Assembly: GCA_022821085.1 (NCBI GenBank)
Contig: JAJEEG010000006.1
Coordinates: forward strand, 580,405-644,404
Length of the DNA: 64,000 nt
Source: Candidatus Latescibacterota bacterium
GTDB lineage: Bacteria; JAAXHH01
Direction of reading: 5' to 3'
The position numbers and the translations under genes were made by a program. This document shows, piece after piece, positions 52,500 through 60,619 of the stretch (position 1 is the first letter of the stretch; every line of letters begins with the position of its first letter). The notes beneath the pieces are model-generated. The model saw only the letters and a program-made list of their open reading frames with translations. It was not told where the DNA came from and searched no databases.

Positions 52500-55055
52500 A
52501 TGCCTTGCTCGGCCCGCTTCTACCTCGCCGCCTTCGTCCTGCTTGCCGGGACTGCGGTCCAGGGCTGCGATGCCGGACCCCGCCCTCCCTCGAACAGGCT
52601 GTCCGGAGAAACCAGCCTGTATCTGCGCGCCCACGCCCGGAATCCGGTGGATTGGTATCCCTGGGGCGCGGAGGCGATAGATCGCGCCCGCGGGGAGGGG
52701 AAACCCATCTTCCTGTCCGTCGGATACGCGACCTGCTACTGGTGCCACGTCATGGAACGCGAGGTGTTCTCCGACCCCGATATCGCCGCGGTCATGAACG
52801 CCCATTTCGTAAACGTCAAGGTAGACCGCGAAGAACGCCCGGACGTAGACGAGATCTACATGACGGCCACCCAGCTCATCACGGGCGGCGGCGGTTGGCC
52901 CAATTCGGTGTTCCTTACACCGGAACTGGAACCGTTTTTCGCCGGTACGTATTTCCCGCCGGAGGACCTGCCCGGCCGGCCCGGTTTCCCCCGCGTGCTG
53001 AACCTGTTGAGGGAGGCCTGGGAAAACCGCAGGGACGACCTGGTCGAACAGGCGGGCCGGGTAGCCGAAGCGATCCGCTCCTTTCAGCGCGACCAGGTCG
53101 CGGCAGACGGGACCGCGGAACCGGACGATACCGTCCTGTCCGGCGTCCTGTCCGGCGCCCGGTCCCACCTGAAGACGCGTTACGACGCCGTTAACGGTGG
53201 ATTCGGCCCCGCGCCCAAGTTTCCGGCGCCCCTGCGTATCGAACTGGCGCTGAGCGCATACGAACGCACCGGCGACGGGTCCCTGCTGTCCATGGCCACC
53301 CACACCCTGGATGTCATGATGCGGGGCGGTCTCCACGACCACGTGGGCGGTGGATTCCACCGCTACGCCACGGATTCCGCCTGGCGCATCCCCCATTTCG
53401 AGAAGATGCTGTACAACCAGGCGGATCTCGCCCGTGTCTACTTGCTGGCATTCCACATAACCGGCGACACCGCCTACCGGGCCGTCGCCGAAGACGTGCT
53501 CGCCTTCGTCCACCGCGAGATGCGGGACCCCGAAGGCGCTTTCTATTCGTCGGTGGATTCCGAGACCGACGCCGTAGAGGGCCGGTACTACCTCTGGTCC
53601 GAGACGGAGATCAGGGAGACGCTCGGCGCGGGCGCCGACGTGTTTCTGGGAAGGTACGGATTGGCGCCGATGGCCGGGGCGGCGGCCGGTACGACAGGTG
53701 TCACGGGCACGGCGATTGACGGAACCTCGGAAGATGCGGAGTTCGACGCGGGCGTTCCCGCCGGTGCGGGCGTCCTGTACATCCGCGGGGAAGCAGATAC
53801 GATCGGGCCTCCCGCCGGTCTGGAAGCCATGCGCGAAGCGCTGCGTTCGGCCCGGTCCCAACGCGAGCGACCCGTGGTGGACCCCAAGATAATCACGGCC
53901 TGGAACGGCCAGATGATCGATGCCTTCGCCTACGCGGGACGCGTGACCGGAGACGGGCGGTACATCGAAACGGCCGCGCGGGCAGCGGACTTCATGCTGG
54001 ACCGCCTCTGGGACGACGAGCTAGGTCTCTACCGGATCTATGCCGACAAAGCGGTCCGGCGGAGCGCTTTCCAGGAGGACTACGCCTGCCTGATCGGGGG
54101 GCTGCTCAGCCTGTACGAAGCCAGCGCGGATTCCCGCTGGCTTGCCGCGGCCGAAACGCTCGCGGACCGGATGAACCAGCGCTTCTGGGATCCCGGGCCC
54201 GGCGGTTTCTACTTCGGGGAAAACGAGGAATACCAGCTCCTGCGCACGAGGAACGCCTTCGACGGAGCCCGGGCGTCCGGGAACGGTGTGGCCGCCCGGG
54301 TGCTGCTTTCACTGGCGCGCCACACCGGCGATATGCGGTACCGTGCGCGGGCCGCCCGTCTGTTCGGCGCCTACGCCGCATCGATGACGGAGGTCCCCGG
54401 ACGGTTCACCTCCATGATCCTCGCGCTTCAGGTCTATCTGCATGGTCAAGGGGATGTGATGCGCATGGATGAAACTCATGGCGGGCCCGATGCCGCGGAA
54501 AGCGGTCGGACCGGGCAGACCGGGTGGACCGGTCGAACCGGGCGGATCGGGCAGAATGGGCAGAGCGGGCAGCGCGGGCAGAGCGGGCGGTCCGCTCAGG
54601 GAGCCGCGTCGAATCCGTCCGCGGCGGGCTTCGGCGGCAACAGCAAAGTCGAGGCCAATCTGAACGCCGTGGCGGGCCCCCGCGACGGGGTGATTGACGC
54701 GGCCGTATCGATCCGTATCGAGGACGGTTGGCACATTATCGGCGGCAGGACCGACGTGCCGGGACTGGTACCCACGGCCCTTACGTTCAATGCGGATGTA
54801 CCCATCCGAACCGCCGCAGTCTCCTATCCGCCGGCGGATATGCTGCGATTCGACTTCTCCGACGTTCCGGTCGAAGCGTACCAGGGGGAAATCCGGCTGA
54901 GTGCCCGGATCGAAGTGGAATCCGCTGCCCTCGCGGATGGCGGTTCCCCGGCGGAAGGCGGGCGACTGTACGCGACTCTGTACTACCAGGCCTGTAACGA
55001 CGCAGTCTGCCTTGCGCCGGAGGAGAAGGCCCTTTCCGCCCCGCTCGATCCGTGA
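52500..55055 (+). CDS. DUF255/YyaL-type thioredoxin-domain lipoprotein fused to a DsbD N-terminal-like domain
   Basis: An 851-residue protein. A lipobox (TAVQGC, lipid on Cys23) predicts export. The first domain is the DUF255 thioredoxin fold with YATCYWCHVME, followed by an (alpha/alpha)6-barrel of the YyaL/SPATA20 type (FGPAPKFPAPLRIELALSAY, GGLHDHVGGGFHRYATDSAW, KIITAWNGQMIDAFAYAGR). After a Gly/Gln/Thr/Arg-rich repetitive linker (about 665-700) comes a C-terminal domain resembling the periplasmic DsbD alpha domain, with WHIIGG and YQACNDAVCLAPE bearing a Cys pair. This suggests envelope redox chemistry. Relatives of the first part have no settled function. It is 10 bp after lpd. Confidence 0.82.
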   Translation: MPCSARFYLAAFVLLAGTAVQGCDAGPRPPSNRLSGETSLYLRAHARNPVDWYPWGAEAIDRARGEGKPIFLSVGYATCYWCHVMEREVFSDPDIAAVMNAHFVNVKVDREERPDVDEIYMTATQLITGGGGWPNSVFLTPELEPFFAGTYFPPEDLPGRPGFPRVLNLLREAWENRRDDLVEQAGRVAEAIRSFQRDQVAADGTAEPDDTVLSGVLSGARSHLKTRYDAVNGGFGPAPKFPAPLRIELALSAYERTGDGSLLSMATHTLDVMMRGGLHDHVGGGFHRYATDSAWRIPHFEKMLYNQADLARVYLLAFHITGDTAYRAVAEDVLAFVHREMRDPEGAFYSSVDSETDAVEGRYYLWSETEIRETLGAGADVFLGRYGLAPMAGAAAGTTGVTGTAIDGTSEDAEFDAGVPAGAGVLYIRGEADTIGPPAGLEAMREALRSARSQRERPVVDPKIITAWNGQMIDAFAYAGRVTGDGRYIETAARAADFMLDRLWDDELGLYRIYADKAVRRSAFQEDYACLIGGLLSLYEASADSRWLAAAETLADRMNQRFWDPGPGGFYFGENEEYQLLRTRNAFDGARASGNGVAARVLLSLARHTGDMRYRARAARLFGAYAASMTEVPGRFTSMILALQVYLHGQGDVMRMDETHGGPDAAESGRTGQTGWTGRTGRIGQNGQSGQRGQSGRSAQGAASNPSAAGFGGNSKVEANLNAVAGPRDGVIDAAVSIRIEDGWHIIGGRTDVPGLVPTALTFNADVPIRTAAVSYPPADMLRFDFSDVPVEAYQGEIRLSARIEVESAALADGGSPAEGGRLYATLYYQACNDAVCLAPEEKALSAPLDP
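54503..54592 (+). repeat. 9-bp minisatellite encoding the linker of the DUF255-DsbD fusion
   Basis: Imperfect GGNCNGGCAGA/GGGCAGAGC units (CGGACCGGGCAGACCGGGTG, AGCGGGCAGCGCGGGCAGAG) encode (Gly-x-Thr/Ser)n with Gln and Arg between the two folded parts. Confidence 0.85.
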
Positions 55056-55146
55056 AAGGCCACCCGGGCGGGACGTGAAAGCAGTTGCCGAATACATCCA
55101 CAATGGTGTACAGTAACGGGAGGACCCAACCTGCACAGGATTCGCC

Positions 55147-56850
55147 ATGCCTGAGACAAACCTCAAGGCCGACCCGCGACTAAGCGCGCCGATGCGCCGG
55201 CATCTCCGTTCGCTTCACCTGGATACGGTGGAAGCCTACCGGGCCTGGTGCCGGGAGAACGGATTCAATATCCGACTCAACAAGACCCTGCCGCAGCGTC
55301 GGCGGGAACTGGCCTCGTCGCGGAAGACCACGCAACAGCACCGGATCGACTCGGAACTCGAGGCGCATATCTCCGCCCTGGGCCTGGGCACGGTCGCGGA
55401 GTACCAGGCGTGGTGCCGGGCGCACGGCGCCGGGGACGGCCTGCAGAAAAGCAAGGCGCAACGCCGACAGGAGATCCGGTTAGGGCAGCAGTCGCAAAGC
55501 CGGCAGAAGGCCGACCGATCATCCGCCAGCCAGCACCGGCGGCGCCGGAAAGACCTGCTGAAGCGGATCGCCGCCGGCGAGGTCGACGACCGGGAACTCA
55601 CCAGTCCCGTGCTGCTCCGGGTGCGCCATCTCTTTCAGAATGCGCCGCTCGATCCGGAGGCCCGATCCGCCTTCCTGACGCTTCTCCTCCACGTCGAAAG
55701 CCAGGGAAGACTGTTTCATCTTAAACCGGTCGTGCCCCGGTACGGGCCGCAGCCGGCCAACAATTTCGTGGACGGTCTGGCGTCGCTGGCCGCCTGGCAC
55801 GGCCGCTGGATCCGAAAGGTCGCGTCGTGGCAACCGGACAGCCACAACGGCCGTCGGCAGTTCGGCGAACTGGCGCGACATCTCCTGGCCGAATACGACG
55901 TGCCCGCATGCATGGATACAGCGTTCTTCACGGGTATGGATGCCGGGTCGAGTACCCGGCAAGGCTGGTTCGTGCATGTGGGCGCCGGCAACAACATCCG
56001 GAAGGCCGACATCCCGCTGCGCTTCACCAAGCGCATGGCCCATGCGTTCATCGTGTCCGCACCGTCCGGATACACGGTGGACGCGGCCCTTAGATGGGCC
56101 CAGGTGATCGGGATGGGCGGCGACGACCTGCTGGCGGAGGCGGTCTGCGATTCGATGCTCGGGGACCGGTTCGAGGAGGGGCCGTTCTGGGAGACCGTGC
56201 TGCACTTCTTCGTGAACCATCCCATGCTCGACGTGGCGCACGTGGGACCGATCGTCGACTACGTCCATCACCGGCGGATGGTCGCCCGGGAGCAACGGGA
56301 ACCGGACGGAAACGTTCGTCTCATCGATCCGCCCGAGCCGGATTTCACCATGAAGGGCCGCACGCCCGAATCCATGCTGCGGAGGGTGGAAGCCTGGCAC
56401 CGTGGGTTGAATCGATCCCAGCCCAAGAAACCTCGCGAATGGGATTCCTGCGGGGTAGACGGATATACGTGGGTTGACGAGGACGAGAGGGCGGGGGAGA
56501 TCCGGACCTGGCGCATCGAGGAGATCCGCAACAGCCGGGACCTGGCCTACGAGGGCAAGCACATGAAGCACTGCGTGGCCTCGTACCTGACCTCCTGCGC
56601 GAACGGTACCCGGTCCATCTGGTCCATGAAGGTCGATTACCTGGGATCCGGAGCGACCAGGAACGTCTTGACCATCGAACTGCTCAACAACAAGAAGTAC
56701 ATCCGGCAGGTACGCGGCCGCAGCAACAGCAGGCCCATGGACGCCCACAGCGGCCGCGCGCAGGAAGGCTGGAACGTCCTTGCCATGTGGGCCGACCAGC
56801 AGGGCCTGACGCTTCCGGGCGGCAGGTCGTGGGCCATGCGCAGGGTGTAG
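55147..56850 (+). CDS. PcfJ-domain protein with duplicated N-terminal motif
   Basis: A 567-residue soluble protein. Near residue 470 it has EGKHMKHCVASYLTSCANG followed by RSIWSM and a predicted strand pair, the pattern of PcfJ-like domains, which occur on plasmids and in accessory regions and whose activity is unknown. The first 110 residues contain two copies of a 55-residue unit (LHLDTVEAYRAWCRENG and LGLGTVAEYQAWCRAHG, each followed by a Gln-Arg-Arg-basic stretch), possibly a nucleic-acid-binding repeat. The rest is helical. It stands alone between unrelated genes and has no mobile-element genes next to it. Confidence 0.75.
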   Translation: MPETNLKADPRLSAPMRRHLRSLHLDTVEAYRAWCRENGFNIRLNKTLPQRRRELASSRKTTQQHRIDSELEAHISALGLGTVAEYQAWCRAHGAGDGLQKSKAQRRQEIRLGQQSQSRQKADRSSASQHRRRRKDLLKRIAAGEVDDRELTSPVLLRVRHLFQNAPLDPEARSAFLTLLLHVESQGRLFHLKPVVPRYGPQPANNFVDGLASLAAWHGRWIRKVASWQPDSHNGRRQFGELARHLLAEYDVPACMDTAFFTGMDAGSSTRQGWFVHVGAGNNIRKADIPLRFTKRMAHAFIVSAPSGYTVDAALRWAQVIGMGGDDLLAEAVCDSMLGDRFEEGPFWETVLHFFVNHPMLDVAHVGPIVDYVHHRRMVAREQREPDGNVRLIDPPEPDFTMKGRTPESMLRRVEAWHRGLNRSQPKKPREWDSCGVDGYTWVDEDERAGEIRTWRIEEIRNSRDLAYEGKHMKHCVASYLTSCANGTRSIWSMKVDYLGSGATRNVLTIELLNNKKYIRQVRGRSNSRPMDAHSGRAQEGWNVLAMWADQQGLTLPGGRSWAMRRV

Positions 56851-56908
56851 AAAAAAAAGCGACGGCATCTGGGCGGCCGCATGGGAAGCGGCAAGGAATG
56901 CCGTCGCT
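56851..56908 (-). terminator. 11-bp inverted repeat with adjacent A8 tract (terminator-like on the minus strand)
   Basis: AGCGACGGCAT (56858-56868) and ATGCCGTCGCT (56898-56908) are perfectly complementary with a 29-nt loop. Eight A residues precede the left arm, so on the minus strand the hairpin is followed by U8. On the plus strand, directly after the PcfJ gene, it lacks a T tract. Confidence 0.45.
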
Positions 56909-57127
56909 AAAATGATTGGATATGCTCCCGCGGGGCGCCGGAGTCATATCGAATCCTTGATCATTGGCGGGCAATCGATCGTGGCCGTGATGCAATCACG
57001 TGTTCGATGTCCGCCTATACTACTCTATTGGACTCCGAATCGCCGAAAAAGATGCACTAAATCGGTCCGGACATGCGTATTTCCGATCCCGTTAGACCCG
57101 TGGCCCCCGCGAGTGCCCCTTCGAACG

Positions 57128-57559
57128 ATGCAAATTGAAACGATCACATTCCTTGCCGCGATCACGGGCTATGCCGGATTAACCGCGAACATGGTCCTGG
57201 TGGCCGCTGACCGCCATCGGCCGAAACACATGACGCCGGTCGCGCTGATCGTCTTCGCCCATGTTCTGATGGTCTGGCAGTTCCGGTACGATTGGGAGAT
57301 CGCCCAGGCGACTAGAAACGGATATGCGGGGTTCGTTATATTCCATGCCGCGTTGCTCGGTATCCTGGCCGCCCCGCTGGCCGGGCACCCCTGGGCGAAG
57401 CGGCTCGTGGCCTTCTCGTTCCTCGTCGCCGCCATGGGGGCCAGCGGCGCCGTTATGCGTTACGATGAAGTAGCGGTCTACCGCCTGCCCGTTTTCGTAT
57501 GCGATCTCGTCGGCCTTTCCGCGCTGGCTTACTGGATATTCAGACGGTCCAGACCTTAG
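57128..57559 (+). CDS. four-helix membrane protein of unknown function
   Basis: A 143-residue hydrophobic protein starting MQIETITFLAAITGYAGLTA. About four or five transmembrane helices follow (near 5-25, 37-50, 65-82, 88-108 and 120-138), and it ends in a basic RRSRP tail. The ATG at 57128 gives a clean N-terminal helix; the longer track ORF includes an unlikely hydrophilic leader. It is 12 bp upstream of the second PhyH gene and probably co-transcribed with it. I recognise no family or catalytic residues. Confidence 0.7.
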   Translation: MQIETITFLAAITGYAGLTANMVLVAADRHRPKHMTPVALIVFAHVLMVWQFRYDWEIAQATRNGYAGFVIFHAALLGILAAPLAGHPWAKRLVAFSFLVAAMGASGAVMRYDEVAVYRLPVFVCDLVGLSALAYWIFRRSRP

Positions 57560-57571
57560 GAGGAATCCGCA

Positions 57572-58390
57572 ATGATGAGCCTGGCTGAACAGAAGGCCTT
57601 TTTCGAGGAAGAGGGATACCTGGTCGTCGAGGGCCTGCTGTCGGAAGACGAGCTGGCCGCATGCCGCGAGGAAATCGAACGCCTGCACCGGCTGTCGGCG
57701 GAACTCGAGTCCGCCGGCGATCCGGCATCGTCGCGTTTCCAGCGCGAACCTTATGCAGAAGGCGCGAACCGACCGGACGGCCTGCCCGTGCTGAGGAAAA
57801 TCGAAAACACGCGGGAAATCTCGGCGTACTTTCGCGACCTCTCCGTCCATCCCGGACTGCTTCGGGTGGTGGGTGGATTGCTCGGTCCCGATCTGTTGCT
57901 GTTCCGCAGCACGCTGATGCTCAAGCCGGCTTTTCACGGTTCCGCCCACGCGCCGCACCAGGATTCGGCCTACTGGCCCATCGAACCGCCCGCGCTCGTG
58001 ACCGTCAGCATCGCCCTGAACGACGCCACGACCGAAAACGGCTGTTTCAAAGTCATCCCGCGCAGCCACACCTGGGGTTTGAAAGACTGGGGACTGATCG
58101 CGCAGGCACAGGACGCGGAACCCGCGCACGAGCGCGACCTGCAGGATGCCCACCAGGTCGAGGTGCCGCTGAACGCCGGCAGCGCGCTCTTTTTCCACAG
58201 CCTGATGGTACACGGGTCCGGTCCCAACCGGTCCCCCCACCCACGCAATACGGCGCTTTACGCCTACTTCCCGCCCCATGTCCGCTACATCCCGGGCAAA
58301 GGCGGTCCCAGGGAGAAGACCTATCCGGTGGCGTGCGGTCTGGATGGCCGAAAGACCTTCACGCTGGAGACCGCGGGTCAGCAGGTTTAG
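57572..58390 (+). CDS. phytanoyl-CoA dioxygenase (PhyH) family protein, copy 2
   Basis: A 272-residue Fe(II)/2-oxoglutarate dioxygenase. His129 and Asp131 (APHQDSAYW), His214 (LMVHGSGPN) and Arg225 (HPRNTALYAYF) are the expected active-site set. DATTENGCFKVIPRSHTWG is a standard PhyH segment. It is clearly divergent from copy 1 at 10.7 kb and more like eukaryotic-type phytanoyl-CoA hydroxylases in layout. The substrate is unknown. TTAGGAGGA precedes the ATG. Confidence 0.9.
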   Translation: MMSLAEQKAFFEEEGYLVVEGLLSEDELAACREEIERLHRLSAELESAGDPASSRFQREPYAEGANRPDGLPVLRKIENTREISAYFRDLSVHPGLLRVVGGLLGPDLLLFRSTLMLKPAFHGSAHAPHQDSAYWPIEPPALVTVSIALNDATTENGCFKVIPRSHTWGLKDWGLIAQAQDAEPAHERDLQDAHQVEVPLNAGSALFFHSLMVHGSGPNRSPHPRNTALYAYFPPHVRYIPGKGGPREKTYPVACGLDGRKTFTLETAGQQV

Positions 58391-58430
58391 GCCGGACCGG
58401 GTGCACCTTCCCATTTTGCAACAAAAAAAA

Positions 58431-58500
58431 GTGAATTACACTTCCGCTCGAAATAATAATAAACTATATAGTAACTATACATCCGGTTTAATGATGGCAT
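58431..58500 (+). other. A+T-rich segment with a 10-bp palindrome upstream of a small ORF
   Basis: A run of A and T (AAATAATAATAAACTATATA) contrasts with the G+C-rich surroundings and contains the perfect palindrome ACTATATAGT (58463-58472). It could hold the promoter or operator for the 56-residue ORF and comB. I could not assign -35/-10 boxes confidently. Confidence 0.4.
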
Positions 58501-58524
58501 CCCGGCTACCGCACCGGCTGCCGT

Positions 58525-58572
58525 TCCTGCACGCACCTGATCCTGCACGCACCTGTTCCTGCACGCACCTGT
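58525..58572 (+). repeat. three 16-bp tandem units before the small ORF
   Basis: TCCTGCACGCACCTGW is repeated three times (58525-58540, 58541-58556, 58557-58572), differing only in the last base, in the spacer between PhyH copy 2 and the 56-residue ORF. Confidence 0.9.
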
Positions 58573-58609
58573 TCCTGAGACCAGACTGCACCGAATCGGG
58601 AGAGCATTC

Positions 58610-58780
58610 ATGCGAAACACGGAAGCGCAAGAGACCAACGAGGTACTGAATGAACTGCGTGGCGAGCTCCAAGAGGTGGTCATCCTGTTGTCGACAATCG
58701 CCAGGCACATCGACGACTTTCGTTACGAGACCCACAAGTTGAACCGGTATCTGCGCAACATCCCGCGCGAAGAACAGTAG
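58610..58780 (+). CDS. 56-residue coiled-coil-like small protein (not in ORF track)
   Basis: From ATG 58610 to TAG 58780 the frame reads MRNTEAQETNEVLNELRGEL, then a hydrophobic-heptad stretch around EVVILLSTIARHIDDF, and ends KLNRYLRNIPREEQ. GGGAGAG lies seven bases before the ATG. Charge and heptad spacing suggest a single long amphipathic helix, perhaps a dimeric coiled coil. It lies 32 bp upstream of comB on the same strand. I do not recognise a family. The ribosome-binding site and the codon pattern of this G+C-rich genome support a real gene, but its short length leaves doubt. Confidence 0.6.
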   Translation: MRNTEAQETNEVLNELRGELQEVVILLSTIARHIDDFRYETHKLNRYLRNIPREEQ

Positions 58781-58812
58781 AGCGTCTGGGCCAGCCTAAC
58801 CGCGAGCTTGCG

Positions 58813-59559
58813 ATGTACTATGACCAGGGTTCGTTCGATATCCGATGTGAGTGGGGCCTGGAGGGGCTTCAGGAACTGCTGCCCGCCAGCAGGGCCGTGG
58901 TCATCGTCGACGTCCTGTCGTTTACCACCAGTGTGGACATCGCGGCGGGAAACGGCGCGCTGGTCTACCCTTTCCGCAGCAAGGACCAGACGGCGGCGGC
59001 CTACGCCAGGTCTCGGGATGCGCTGATGGCCAATGCCACCCGGGAATTCGAAGGGGGCGGCTACTCGCTGTCCCCCTCCTCCTTGCTGGACATACCAGCC
59101 GGCACCGCGCTTGTTTTGCCCTCTCCCAACGGATCTACACTTTCCCTGTCGACCGGTGATATCCCCACATTCGCCGGCTGTATCCGGAACGCAACGGCCC
59201 TTGCCGGCGTATTGCGGCAATACGAAACCGGTATCAGTATCATCGCCGCGGGAGAGCGCTGGAAGCAACAACAGACCCTCAGGCCCGCGATCGAGGATCT
59301 GATCGGCGCAGGGGCCGTCATTCATGCGCTGGATGGCACCCGTTCGCCGGAAGCCGAAACTGCCGCTCGCGTTTTCGAGGCGTTCAGGGACGACCTGAAA
59401 TCGGTCCTTTGCACATCGGGGTCCGGCAAGGAGTTGATCGGCAGGGGTTTCGCGGCTGATGTGCGGCTTGCCGCGGCTTTGGACGCGAGCCGTTGCGTAC
59501 CGGTGTTGAAAGACGGAGCGTACCGGTCGTATCACGTACCCGGCAGCTCCGATGCGTGA
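58813..59559 (+). CDS. 2-phosphosulfolactate phosphatase family protein (ComB-like)
   Basis: A 248-residue member of the ComB family. VVIVDVLSFTTSVDIAAG near the N-terminus, LVLPSPNGSTLSLSTG, FAGCIRNATALAG and ISIIAAGERW are the conserved blocks with the Mg-binding and substrate residues. Authentic ComB removes phosphate from 2-phosphosulfolactate to give sulfolactate, a step in coenzyme M synthesis and in some bacterial sulfonate metabolism. ComA and ComC homologues are not in the window, so the substrate in this organism is open. The ribosome-binding site is weak. Confidence 0.9.
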   Translation: MYYDQGSFDIRCEWGLEGLQELLPASRAVVIVDVLSFTTSVDIAAGNGALVYPFRSKDQTAAAYARSRDALMANATREFEGGGYSLSPSSLLDIPAGTALVLPSPNGSTLSLSTGDIPTFAGCIRNATALAGVLRQYETGISIIAAGERWKQQQTLRPAIEDLIGAGAVIHALDGTRSPEAETAARVFEAFRDDLKSVLCTSGSGKELIGRGFAADVRLAAALDASRCVPVLKDGAYRSYHVPGSSDA

Positions 59560-59570
59560 TAGCGGATGCC

Positions 59571-60602
59571 TCACACTTCGTACGCCTGCCACGTACCCAG
59601 GCAGCCGTGGCCGCGCCGCACGTGAAGCAGCCGTTTTCCGGGTTCGGCGATGTACCCGGAAATCGAATGCATCCCGACCGCGCCGTGCCGGCAGATCCCG
59701 CCGGGATCATTTTCGTGATCGGCCAGGATTTCTTTGATCGTGTCGACGGTGATCGTCCCCCAACGCGCCTCGACAAGCTGCCGGATGCGGTCCAGGCGGG
59801 GACAGGAATCCGGCAGGTGTCCGGTCTCGTGAGCGGCGAACGCGGGGGTCAGGTAGTGGTTGGTATGCAGGCAGGCGTCGGGATGGGCGTCCCGATGCAG
59901 GGCTATCCCCTCGGGCCGTATTTCCACGGTATCGATATGTCCCTGTCCGTCGCACAACACCAGGTTGGCGGCCGAACAGGCAGGGTGCCTGGAAAGTAGC
60001 TCCACGCAGTCTGAGGCCGTCCGCTGCTCCAGGACCAGGCGCTTGATCGGGTAATGGGGCAGTCCCATCCGCCAGGTACATCCGTAGAGGGCATTGGCGA
60101 AATGGGCCACGCCGTGCTCGTTCATCCCTGAATAGCCCAGCTGGCCGGCAAAGGTGAACATCAGTGCCCGGGGCCGGCCGTCGTCGGGTCTTACACGCAA
60201 CAGCAGCGCCACGTCGGCGTATTCCGGTTCGAGATCCTGGTTCTGTCCCGCCAGCGTGTTTCCATCGGCTGTGGCCGACCGTGTCAGCGCGAAGGCGGTG
60301 CAGGCCCCGACCGTCTGTTGCGCGGCCTCGGCGCGGGCCTGGCAAAGCACCGCTTCCTCCAGGCTGATGCCCGCGCCCGCCGCCAGCCCTCTCACCTCTT
60401 CCGAGAAGGCCGGACTCATGCGCTCCATCAGGGGCCAGAAACCCATGGCGTTCCGGCACAGCGCATCCCGGGACAGCCCGGTCAACCGGTCGATCCATCG
60501 CAGGTACTTCCGGACGAGACCGGCGGCCTGCGCGCCGTGCTGATAGCCCATCTCGTAACCGGTGCCCGCGACTTCGATCAGCGGGAATGTGTGATCAGGC
60601 AT
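59571..60602 (-). CDS. C45-family autoproteolytic acyltransferase/hydrolase
   Basis: A 343-residue Ntn-hydrolase related to isopenicillin-N acyltransferase. The propeptide ends before Cys101 in VGACTAFAL, whose freed amino group would be the nucleophile after self-cleavage. GNTLAGQNQDLEPEY and MNEHGVAHFANALY follow as in other family members. These enzymes hydrolyse or transfer acyl groups on N-acyl amino acids, peptides or beta-lactams. The ATG at 60602 with AAGGAAACC upstream is preferred over the track start, which overlaps the helicase end. It lies 17 bp downstream of the helicase-nuclease gene on the same strand. Confidence 0.88.
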   Translation of the reverse strand: MPDHTFPLIEVAGTGYEMGYQHGAQAAGLVRKYLRWIDRLTGLSRDALCRNAMGFWPLMERMSPAFSEEVRGLAAGAGISLEEAVLCQARAEAAQQTVGACTAFALTRSATADGNTLAGQNQDLEPEYADVALLLRVRPDDGRPRALMFTFAGQLGYSGMNEHGVAHFANALYGCTWRMGLPHYPIKRLVLEQRTASDCVELLSRHPACSAANLVLCDGQGHIDTVEIRPEGIALHRDAHPDACLHTNHYLTPAFAAHETGHLPDSCPRLDRIRQLVEARWGTITVDTIKEILADHENDPGGICRHGAVGMHSISGYIAEPGKRLLHVRRGHGCLGTWQAYEV

Positions 60603-60619
60603 GGTTTCCTTACCGCGTT

